Shown: in pieces, positions 1 through 5,483 of the stretch
Numbering within the stretch: position 1 is the first letter of the stretch
Layout of the letters: each line of letters starts with the position of its first letter
NCBI GenBank assembly: GCA_004552485.1
Contig: SFOH01000045.1
Span: 1-16,923 of the forward strand
Direction of reading: 5' to 3'
Length of the DNA: 16,923 nucleotides
Source of the DNA: Bacteroidales bacterium
GTDB taxonomy: Bacteria > Bacteroidota > Bacteroidia > Bacteroidales > Muribaculaceae
Position numbers and translations under genes: made by a program
Notes under the pieces: generated by a model
Told to the model about the DNA's origin: nothing
The model's database searches: none
Seen by the model: the letters and a program-made list of their open reading frames with translations, nothing else

Positions 1-1235
1 AACTGAATTTTGAATCCTCCTCGTGGCCTGTGCTCTTGGGTGCGTACATAGGTATCGCCCAAAGTGATAACATTGCGAGGTCTAAGGCAACCAAAGACGG
101 TATTAGAGGCACGCTGAAAAGTGGAAAGTGGTCTAATAAAGCACCACGAGGATATAAGAATGTTCGTGAGTCGAAACATCGCTGTTATGTCATAGTAAAC
201 GAAGAAGCAGCCAAACCTATCCGAACTGCTTTTATTGAACTGTCGAAAGGTGTTATCAGTGCAAAGTACGCACGAAAAAGATACTGTCCCCATATTCCCG
301 AAAGTTCATTCATGGATATGTTGCGCAACCCATTCTATATGGGTAAAATCCGCGTCCCCGCTTACAAGGAGGAACCCGAAGAATTAGTTGAGGGACAACA
401 TGAGGCATTAATCTCAGAAGAGGTGTTCTATAAGGTGCAAGATGTCCTTGACGGCAAGAAGAAATCTAAACCTAAATTGGAGAAGGCTATCAATCCTGAC
501 CTATTCCTCAGACGGTTTATTGTGTGTCCGAAATGTGGTCATGCGTTCACTGGGTCACGGTCGAAAGGGAACGGTGGCTACTACACCTACTATAACTGCT
601 GCGAGGACGCAAAACACATGAGGGTTAGAGCCGAGGATGCTAACGAGGCGTTTGCTCGTTATGTCGGTTGCTTGAAGCCTAATGAAGCCGTGTTGCGACT
701 GTATGAAGCCGTATTATTGGATGTTCAAGGTGGAGCAAAACGAGAAGTCAGAAGCGAGATTGAAGCCATTCGGAAACAACTCAAAGACAAGCGCAAGCAA
801 ATTGAGGATGCAGAGGACTTAATGATAACGGATATGGCACACTCCGACCGTTATTCACGAATTCTTGAACGATACGAGAAAGAAGCCCATGAACTTGAAA
901 CTCGTATCACATTGCTCGAGACAGGGAACCGTGGGAACATAGAACCAAAATTAGACTATGCTATCTCCCTGATAAACAACTTGGATAAGTACATAAGAGA
1001 CGCACCCATTGAGGTCAAGCTGAAGTTGATTGGTTCTATCTTTGACGGAAAAATCGAATTTGACGGAAAATCATATAGAACCGAATCTTACAACAAGGTG
1101 CTGGAGCTTATATACGAGCAGACCAACGAGTTACGAGGGACAGTAAATAGAAAAGAGGACTCTCAAAACGAGAATCCTCAATTCAGTACCCGGACCCGGG
1201 CTCGAACCGGGATGGGTTGCCCCAACGGTGTTTGA
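1..1235 (+). CDS. Large serine recombinase, 5'-truncated by the window edge
   Basis: The open frame is in phase from base 3 with no stop before the window edge, so the N-terminal resolvase catalytic domain (with its nucleophilic serine) lies outside and the GTG at 30 is not the real start. What remains is the end of the catalytic domain plus the linking helix (GIAQSDNIARSKATKDGI), then a Recombinase-type DNA-binding domain (SGKWSNKAPRGY, MLRNPFYMGKI). Next comes a zinc ribbon (CPKCG, then YYNCC, about residues 166-191 counted from base 30) and a charged coiled coil (about 236-300). This order is typical of large serine integrases of phages and integrative elements. Base composition is visibly AT-richer than the genes to the right, consistent with transfer. 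The last roughly 30 codons run antisense through the tRNA-Leu terminator and into the tRNA gene, so that C-terminus was probably created by integration. Confidence 0.9.
   Translation, partial: LNFESSSWPVLLGAYIGIAQSDNIARSKATKDGIRGTLKSGKWSNKAPRGYKNVRESKHRCYVIVNEEAAKPIRTAFIELSKGVISAKYARKRYCPHIPESSFMDMLRNPFYMGKIRVPAYKEEPEELVEGQHEALISEEVFYKVQDVLDGKKKSKPKLEKAINPDLFLRRFIVCPKCGHAFTGSRSKGNGGYYTYYNCCEDAKHMRVRAEDANEAFARYVGCLKPNEAVLRLYEAVLLDVQGGAKREVRSEIEAIRKQLKDKRKQIEDAEDLMITDMAHSDRYSRILERYEKEAHELETRITLLETGNRGNIEPKLDYAISLINNLDKYIRDAPIEVKLKLIGSIFDGKIEFDGKSYRTESYNKVLELIYEQTNELRGTVNRKEDSQNENPQFSTRTRARTGMGCPNGV
1149..1179 (-). terminator. Rho-independent terminator of tRNA-Leu
   Basis: Read on the minus strand, an imperfect hairpin pairs GAGGA-TCTC arms (1175-1179 and 1170-1173 with 1155-1159 and 1161-1164) around a 5-nt loop, with one internal mismatch. 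A run of four T follows at once (complement of 1151-1154). It sits 8 nt beyond the tRNA 3' end, where a tRNA terminator is expected. It lies wholly inside the recombinase reading frame on the other strand. Confidence 0.65.
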
Positions 1236-1268
1236 GACCGTCGCGTCTACCGATTCCGCCATCCGGGC
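1187..1268 (-). tRNA. tRNA-Leu (anticodon CAA)
   Basis: The minus strand folds into a full cloverleaf of 82 nt. The acceptor arm is GCCCGGA with TCCGGGT (a G-U first pair), followed by discriminator A. The D arm is GCG...CGC, and the anticodon stem ACGGT/ACCGT holds loop CTCAAAC, giving anticodon CAA that reads UUG. A long variable arm (TGGGGCAACCCA) marks a class II tRNA, and the T arm is CCCGG-TTCGAGC-CCGGG. No CCA is encoded. The long variable arm and A73 both fit leucine. The gene is intact despite the recombinase frame overlapping it. Confidence 0.95.
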
Positions 1269-1278
1269 GTTTCGCCGA

Positions 1279-1310
1279 CAAAGTTACAAACTTTTTGTCA
1301 CTTATGCAAA
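1279..1310 (-). promoter_or_regulatory. Promoter of tRNA-Leu
   Basis: On the minus strand, TTTG (complement of 1307-1310) is followed by a 20-nt spacer and TAACTTTG (complement of 1279-1286). This is an exact match to the Bacteroidetes sigma-ABfr consensus TTTG / TAnnTTTG. It ends 10 nt before the tRNA 5' end, so transcription would start almost at the mature end. Confidence 0.8.
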
Positions 1311-1333
1311 CATCGCCCCGCCATTCGCGGCAG

Positions 1334-1379
1334 AAAAAACGCTGCCGGCGGCCACGGGGTGTCGTGGAGGCCGGCAGCG
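1334..1379 (-). terminator. Rho-independent terminator of the phosphatase-fold gene
   Basis: A perfect 10-bp GC-rich stem pairs CGCTGCCGGC (1340-1349) with GCCGGCAGCG (1370-1379); an inner CCACG/CGTGG pairing lies within the loop. Read on the minus strand it is followed by six T (complement of 1334-1339). It lies 63 nt beyond the stop of the minus-strand gene ending at 1443 and just upstream of the tRNA-Leu promoter, so it insulates the two units. Confidence 0.85.
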
Positions 1380-1410
1380 GTATGGGTCGATGTCAGAGCA
1401 AAGGACCGTG

Positions 1411-1431
1411 CCGGGAGCCCGCGGCTCCCGG
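1411..1431. other. Perfect hairpin downstream of the phosphatase-fold gene
   Basis: CCGGGAGCC (1411-1419) and GGCTCCCGG (1423-1431) form a 9-bp perfect stem with a 3-nt loop, 11 nt after the stop codon of the minus-strand gene. No T run follows on the minus strand, so it is not itself an intrinsic terminator. It may stabilise the 3' end of the mRNA ahead of the true terminator at 1334-1379. Confidence 0.5.
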
Positions 1432-1442
1432 ATTGGCGGTTT

Positions 1443-2498
1443 TTATTTGCGGGTGACGTAGCGTTTGAGGATGACCTCGGTGGGGAAGTGGTCGGAGTAG
1501 CCGTTCAGGAAGACGCCGGCTGAATAGGTGCGCTTGGGATAGCCCTGGCGGGAGCCTTCGGTGTCGCGCAGGAAGTCGTAGTTGTGTACTATCGAGCGGT
1601 CGAACATCCATTTGCCGTCCTGGTCTTTGCTCTCGGCGAGGTTGCCGGAGAGGATGATCTGGTCGAAGAGGTTCCACGAGCTCTTGTAGGCGAGGGTGCC
1701 GATGCCGTCGTCAAGCATTTTCCAGAAGGGGTTGTAGAAGCCGTGGGCCTGGACGTCTTTGAGTTTGGGCTTGGCGCCGATGACTTTTGCGCAGGAGGGG
1801 TCCATGGGGTCGTCGTTGAGGTCGCCCATGATGATCACGCCGATGTTGGGGTCAACTTTCCAGAGCGAGTCGCTGATGGCCATGCACAGGCGTGCGGCGG
1901 CTTCGCGGTTGGGCGATGACTTCTCCTGACCGCCGAGGCGCGAGGGCCAGTGGTTGACGATGATGGCCATGCGCTGGCCGCCGATGGTGCCGACCACGCA
2001 CATCTGGTCGCGGGTGGCGAAGGGCACTTCGGCGAGGCGGTGGTTGGTGACGTTCTCGAGTTTGAACATCTTGGGATTGTAGAGCAGGCCCACGTCGACG
2101 CCGCGTTTGTCAGGCGAGTCGTGGTGGCAGATCTGCAGGTTCCATTTGGCGATCTGGGGGTCTTTCACGAGGTCTTCGAGGACGGAGCGGTTCTCAATCT
2201 CGGAGACGCCGATGACGGCGGGACCGTTGGGGGTGCCTTTGGTGGTGAAATGCGAGATGGCCTGAGCCAGGTTGTGGATTTTGCTCCAGTATTTCTGGCC
2301 GTTCCACTGGCGTGAGCCGCCGGGGGTGAATTCCTGGTCACGGCCCAGGGCGTTGTTGGGGATTGTGTCAAAGAGGTTCTCCAGGTTGTAGAAGGAGATA
2401 CCGGCGTACTGAACGCCGCGTTTCCCGGCATTCTGGGCGTGAATCATGGCGGGGAGGGCCAGGACCACGACCATCACAAAGGTCAGAATTTTTTTCAT
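1443..2498 (-). CDS. Secreted endonuclease/exonuclease/phosphatase-family protein
   Basis: This 351-residue protein starts with a signal peptide (about 1-21, cleavage after IHA) and has no lipobox, so it should be periplasmic or exported. The rest is one EEP (DNase I-like) metal-dependent phosphodiesterase fold. The landmarks come in order: FYNLENLF with Asn38, GVSEIEN with metal-binding Glu100, RGVDVGLLY near 132-140, VNHWPSR with His183, GDLNDDP with Asp226/Asn228, FDQI with Asp279, and the terminal SDHFPT pair Asp336/His337. All catalytic positions appear intact. Substrate cannot be told from the sequence; secreted Bacteroidales members are annotated variously as nucleases or phosphatases. 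The ATG at 2498 is chosen because it begins the signal peptide. The gene is single, with a consensus promoter at 2607-2638 and a terminator at 1334-1379. Confidence 0.9.
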   Translation of the reverse strand: MKKILTFVMVVVLALPAMIHAQNAGKRGVQYAGISFYNLENLFDTIPNNALGRDQEFTPGGSRQWNGQKYWSKIHNLAQAISHFTTKGTPNGPAVIGVSEIENRSVLEDLVKDPQIAKWNLQICHHDSPDKRGVDVGLLYNPKMFKLENVTNHRLAEVPFATRDQMCVVGTIGGQRMAIIVNHWPSRLGGQEKSSPNREAAARLCMAISDSLWKVDPNIGVIIMGDLNDDPMDPSCAKVIGAKPKLKDVQAHGFYNPFWKMLDDGIGTLAYKSSWNLFDQIILSGNLAESKDQDGKWMFDRSIVHNYDFLRDTEGSRQGYPKRTYSAGVFLNGYSDHFPTEVILKRYVTRK

Positions 2499-2606
2499 CT
2501 TTTTATGAGGTAGTTTTTTGTTTATTATGCAGTTATATAGGTCTGTGGAGGTGAATCATCTTCGGGTGTTTCATGGCATTGTTCATCTCCGAATGATTTC
2601 AAGGCT

Positions 2607-2638
2607 CAAAGATAATGCTTTTTTTTGAAAAATGCAAA
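2607..2638 (-). promoter_or_regulatory. Promoter of the phosphatase-fold gene
   Basis: Read on the minus strand, TTTG (complement of 2635-2638), a 20-nt spacer and TATCTTTG (complement of 2607-2614) match the Bacteroidetes consensus exactly. This predicts a start near 2600 and a leader of about 100 nt before the ATG at 2498. The leader is AT-rich and shows no Shine-Dalgarno site. Confidence 0.7.
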
Positions 2639-2684
2639 TGCGTGTGCGCCTTGCGCGGCCTGTGGTCACAAAAAAAACGGCCAC

Positions 2685-2716
2685 AAAAAAAAACAGCCAC
2701 CGCGATGGGTGACTGT
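2685..2716 (-). terminator. Rho-independent terminator of the tRNA-Val unit
   Basis: On the minus strand ACAGTCACC (complement of 2708-2716) pairs with GGTGGCTGT (complement of 2693-2701), a 9-bp stem with one G-T wobble and a 6-nt loop, followed by eight T (complement of 2685-2692). It lies 13 nt beyond the downstream tRNA-Val. A second T-rich stretch with a weak inverted repeat follows at about 2661-2684 and may act as a backup. Confidence 0.8.
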
Positions 2717-2729
2717 TCTTGAAAAGGGG

Positions 2730-2804
2730 TGGGCGCTGAGGGATTCGAACCCCCGACCCTCTGCTTGTAAGGCAGACGCTCTGAACCAGCTGAGCTAAGC
2801 GCCC
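2730..2804 (-). tRNA. tRNA-Val (anticodon UAC), copy 1
   Basis: The minus strand gives a 75-nt cloverleaf: acceptor GGGCGCT/AGCGCCC with discriminator A, D arm GCTC...GAGC, anticodon stem TCTGC/GCAGA with loop CTTACAA (anticodon TAC), and T loop TTCGAAT. CCA is not encoded. It is identical over all 75 nt to the copy at 2917-2991. Confidence 0.95.
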
Positions 2805-2808
2805 TTTT

Positions 2809-2844
2809 AAAAATCGCTTGCCCTAATGTTCGGGCGGACAAGCG
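2809..2844 (-). terminator. Weak terminator or processing hairpin between the two tRNA-Val genes
   Basis: CGCTTG-CCC (2815-2823) pairs with GGG and CAAGCG (2832-2834 and 2839-2844) across a 4-nt bulge. On the minus strand five T follow (complement of 2809-2813). It could partly end transcription from the upstream tRNA or guide processing of a two-tRNA transcript. No separate consensus promoter was seen for copy 1, so complete termination here seems unlikely. Confidence 0.4.
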
Positions 2845-2916
2845 GTGAGATATATGTTGTCGCAGCCGTTACCGGCGCGTTGTTTTGACGGCGAGACGTT
2901 GAGATTTTAATTGGGG

Positions 2917-2991
2917 TGGGCGCTGAGGGATTCGAACCCCCGACCCTCTGCTTGTAAGGCAGACGCTCTGAACCAGCTGAGCTAAGCGCCC
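2917..2991 (-). tRNA. tRNA-Val (anticodon UAC), copy 2
   Basis: A 75-nt cloverleaf identical in sequence to copy 1, with anticodon TAC in loop CTTACAA and no encoded CCA. It is the promoter-proximal copy; a consensus promoter ends 21 nt upstream. The 112-nt spacer to copy 1 shares no obvious extended similarity with the flanks, so the duplication is limited to roughly the tRNA and a few flanking bases. Confidence 0.95.
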
Positions 2992-3012
2992 GGTCTCACC
3001 GGAAAAGCGATG

Positions 3013-3044
3013 CAAAGTTACGGACAATTTCCGAACCTTCCAAA
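3013..3044 (-). promoter_or_regulatory. Promoter of the tRNA-Val pair
   Basis: On the minus strand TTTG (complement of 3041-3044), a 20-nt spacer and TAACTTTG (complement of 3013-3020) match the Bacteroidetes promoter consensus exactly. The predicted start lies about 15 nt before tRNA-Val copy 2. Confidence 0.8.
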
Positions 3045-3252
3045 TCTTTTAACATCTTTTTAGAAATTATTTTTCTGAGGCCCGCCACGCGCCTGCCTCC
3101 AACCCCGGCCCTCCCCCGGCTTCAACACCGTGTAGGCGACGGAGTCGCCGCCCCCGCCGCCCCCTCGCCACCCCTCGCGCCGTCCCGGCGCCGGCCGGAA
3201 GCGCCCCGCGGCGCCCTCTCTCGCCCCTGCCGCGAAAGTTTTTTGCCTAAAA
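3045..3252. other. GC-rich, C-skewed intergenic island between divergent promoters
   Basis: About 3080-3235 is strikingly GC-rich with C concentrated on the plus strand. It contains short palindromes such as GGCGAC-GGA-GTCGCC (3135-3149) and GGCGCCGGCC near 3188. A 75-codon frame crosses it on the minus strand (3060-3287), but its glycine/arginine-rich translation looks like a composition artefact and it has no consensus promoter. The stretch separates the tRNA-Val promoter from the glycogen operon promoter. Function not recognised. Confidence 0.4.
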
Positions 3253-3284
3253 TTTGTCAATTCCGTCTTTTTTGTGTAACTTCG
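3253..3284 (+). promoter_or_regulatory. Promoter of the glycogen operon
   Basis: TTTG (3253-3256), a 20-nt spacer and TAACTTCG (3277-3284) match the Bacteroidetes consensus with one substitution in the -7 box. It predicts a start near 3291 and a long leader of about 210 nt before the debranching enzyme ATG at 3501. Confidence 0.7.
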
Positions 3285-3386
3285 CACATTATCACATACG
3301 CGCGCCCGCGGCAGAGGCTGCTGCGCCGTTTCTCTATCCCTCCTCGCCTGAATTTCTATTGCTTTTTGTCACGCCCCGGCGTGCCC

Positions 3387-3473
3387 ATGAAAACGACCAC
3401 GAATCCGACCGCCCCTGCTGAGGCCGCGCCTGACTCCGAAGAAGAAAAGAGACACTTTGAATTTTTTCAATAA
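3387..3473 (+). CDS. Possible 28-residue leader ORF
   Basis: An ATG at 3387 opens a 28-codon frame in the leader of the glycogen operon, 27 nt ahead of the debranching enzyme start. The product starts MKTTTNPTAPAEAAPDSEE and ends KRHFEFFQ, so it is Ala/Pro/Glu-rich and acidic with an aromatic tail. The frame stays open upstream to 3243, before the predicted transcription start, so the longer version is unlikely. No family was recognised. It may be chance or a translated leader peptide. Confidence 0.2.
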   Translation: MKTTTNPTAPAEAAPDSEEEKRHFEFFQ

Positions 3474-3500
3474 AAAATACAAACATCAACATACCCTCTC

Positions 3501-5456
3501 ATGAGTTATCTGAAATTTGACAAGAACCAGCTCATCAACCTCGAGCAGAGCCTGCCCAAGGAGATGCTGCGCACCAACCAGGCCGGTGCCTACCACTGCA
3601 CCACGTTACCCGGCTGCAACACGCGCAAACAGCATGGTCTGCTGGTGATCCCCATCCCCGAGATGGGCAACAAGCCGCATGTGCTGCTCTCGTCGCTGGA
3701 CGAGACAGTCATCCAGCACGGCGCGCCCTTCAACCTGGGCCTGCACCGCTACCAGGGCGGCGTCTACGCCCCCAACGGCCACAAGTATATCCGCGAGTTC
3801 GACTGCGAGAGCGTGCCCCGCACCACCTATCGCGTCGGCGGCGTCATCCTCACCAAGGAGAAGATTCTCATCACCCACGAGAACCGCATCCTCATCCGCT
3901 ATACCCTCGTGGAGGCCCACTCGGCCACGACCCTCCAGTTCCGCCCCTTCCTCGCCTTCCGCGAGAGCAACGCCCTGGTCATCGCCAACAATGCCGTCGA
4001 CACCTCCATCGTCGACGTCGAGAACGGCATCGGCACCTGCATGTACCCCGGATTCCCCACCCTCTACATGCAGTTCTCGCGCAAGCCCGAATGGGTCAGC
4101 GACCCCCACTGGTACAACGGCATCGAATACGTCAAAGACATGGAGCGCGGCGTCCCCTACACCGAGGACCTGTGGGTGCCCGGCTACTTCCAGATTCCCA
4201 TCAAGAAAGGCGAGAGCATCATCTTCAGCGCCGGCGTAGAGCCCGTCAAACCCCGCTCGCTCCAGAAGATGTACACCAACGAAATCGCCCTGCGCACACC
4301 CCGCTCCTCCTTCTACAACTGCCTCAAGAACGCCGCCAAGCAGTTCTATCTCAAAGACGGCAAGAACATGTACGTCCTCTCCGGCTATCCCTGGGGCGTC
4401 GTCCTGGCCCGCAACACCTTCATGGCCGTGCCCGGACTCACCCTCGCCATCCATCACCGCGCCGACTATGAGGCCATCATGCACACCGCCCTGCGCGCCC
4501 TCCGCGAGTTCTGCGACGAAGGCAAGCTCTCCGAGCGCATCGCCGGCATCAACCTCCCCGACATACCCCTGTGGGCGCTCTGGGCCATCCAGCAGTTCGC
4601 CAAGAGCGAAGGCGACGACGATGCACGCCGCCTCTACGGCGACGACGTCCGCGCCCTCGTCAACTTCGTCCTCGACGGACGCCACCCCAACCTCAAGCCC
4701 GACCCCGTCACCGGCCTCGTCTCCACAGACGGCACCGTCACCCCCGCCTCGTGGATGAACTCCGTCCTCGACGGACGCCCCGTCATCCCCCGCACCGGCC
4801 TCCTCGTCGAGTTCAACGCCCTGTGGTACAACGCCCTCATGTTCGCCTCGCGCCTCCTCGGCGTTGACGGCGCCCCCGCCGATGTCGCCGCCGACGTCGA
4901 GCGCTGGCAGGGCGAAGCCGCCAAAATCAAAGACGCCTTCGCCGACACCTTCCTCAACGGCTACGGATACCTCTACGACTACGTCAACGGCAACTACGCC
5001 GACCCCCAGGTGCGCCCCAACATGGCCGTCGCCATCGGCCTCGACTACTCGCCCCTTGACCGCCGCCAGCGCAAAGGCGTCCTCGACGTCGTCACCCGCG
5101 AGTTGCTCACCCCCAAAGGCCTCCGCACCCTCTCGCCCAAGAGCTACGGCTACCGACCCTTCTACCTCGGCTCGCCCCGCGAGCGCGAGCTGGCCCTCCA
5201 TCAGGGCCCCGCACGCCCCTGGCTCATCGGCTTCTACGCCGACGCCTACCTCCGCGTCTTCGGCATGAGCGGCGTCAGCTACATCGACCGCATGCTCATC
5301 GGCTTCGAAGACGAGATGAGCCAGGGATGCATCGGCTCCCTCTCACAGCTCTACGACGCCAACCCCCCCTTCTCAGGACGCGGCGCCATCTCCCACGCCA
5401 CAAACGTGGCACAAGTGCTCGCAACGATACGCACACTCAAGAAACTCAACGTCTAA
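3501..5456 (+). CDS. Glycogen debranching enzyme family protein (amylo-alpha-1,6-glucosidase, GH133 type)
   Basis: This 651-residue cytosolic protein has the bacterial two-domain layout: an N-terminal GDE_N-like beta domain (about 20-255, with RTNQAGAYHCTT and NTRKQHGLLV) and a C-terminal (alpha/alpha)6 glucosidase domain (about 280-645). The family hydrolyses alpha-1,6 branch stubs of glycogen. Family landmarks are present: GYPW (from about 296), PGLTL, PLWALWAIQQF, WMNS (418-421), RTGLLVEFNALWYNAL, LSPKSYGY and LHQG...PWLIGFY. Several positions depart from the usual active-site pattern: Asn305 where RD is common, Asn420 in WMN where many families have WMD, PAR at 570-572 after HQG where TVW/TAW is usual, and Gln616 in SQLYDANPPF where SE(L/I)YDG is usual. 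Activity is therefore uncertain. It is first in a three-gene operon, 27 nt before the glycosyltransferase. Confidence 0.88.
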   Translation: MSYLKFDKNQLINLEQSLPKEMLRTNQAGAYHCTTLPGCNTRKQHGLLVIPIPEMGNKPHVLLSSLDETVIQHGAPFNLGLHRYQGGVYAPNGHKYIREFDCESVPRTTYRVGGVILTKEKILITHENRILIRYTLVEAHSATTLQFRPFLAFRESNALVIANNAVDTSIVDVENGIGTCMYPGFPTLYMQFSRKPEWVSDPHWYNGIEYVKDMERGVPYTEDLWVPGYFQIPIKKGESIIFSAGVEPVKPRSLQKMYTNEIALRTPRSSFYNCLKNAAKQFYLKDGKNMYVLSGYPWGVVLARNTFMAVPGLTLAIHHRADYEAIMHTALRALREFCDEGKLSERIAGINLPDIPLWALWAIQQFAKSEGDDDARRLYGDDVRALVNFVLDGRHPNLKPDPVTGLVSTDGTVTPASWMNSVLDGRPVIPRTGLLVEFNALWYNALMFASRLLGVDGAPADVAADVERWQGEAAKIKDAFADTFLNGYGYLYDYVNGNYADPQVRPNMAVAIGLDYSPLDRRQRKGVLDVVTRELLTPKGLRTLSPKSYGYRPFYLGSPRERELALHQGPARPWLIGFYADAYLRVFGMSGVSYIDRMLIGFEDEMSQGCIGSLSQLYDANPPFSGRGAISHATNVAQVLATIRTLKKLNV

Positions 5457-5483
5457 CCGCTCATTTCACACATTATATAATAT

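Larger units (their letters stand above)
1140..1268. other. Candidate attachment-site junction at tRNA-Leu
   Basis: The recombinase frame crosses from AT-rich element-like sequence into the terminator and body of tRNA-Leu(CAA), with its stop codon TGA at 1233-1235 inside the tRNA. A coding frame ending antisense inside a complete tRNA suggests the element boundary lies at or just left of the tRNA 3' end. No second att copy is visible because the other element end is outside the window, so the exact core cannot be set. Serine integrases often have very short cores, so a long direct repeat need not exist. Confidence 0.45.

Noticed and set aside
1217..1461. Two overlapping small plus-strand frames after the recombinase
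   Set aside because: They cover the tRNA-Leu gene, its promoter and the minus-strand terminator, and their translations resemble no protein; chance frames.
2599..2841. 80-codon minus-strand frame covering tRNA-Val copy 1
   Set aside because: It reads through a tRNA gene and its terminator; a familiar false ORF over tRNA sequence.
3060..3287. 75-codon minus-strand frame across the GC-rich island
   Set aside because: The translation is low-complexity Gly/Arg, the frame follows the base composition, and there is no consensus promoter; more likely noncoding.
3606..5201. Long (531-codon) open frame antisense to the debranching enzyme gene
   Set aside because: Its Val/Gly/Ala/Glu/Asp-rich, repetitive translation is what the reverse strand of a C-ending-codon gene gives. 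No promoter or recognisable domain was seen, and the plus-strand product has clear family motifs.
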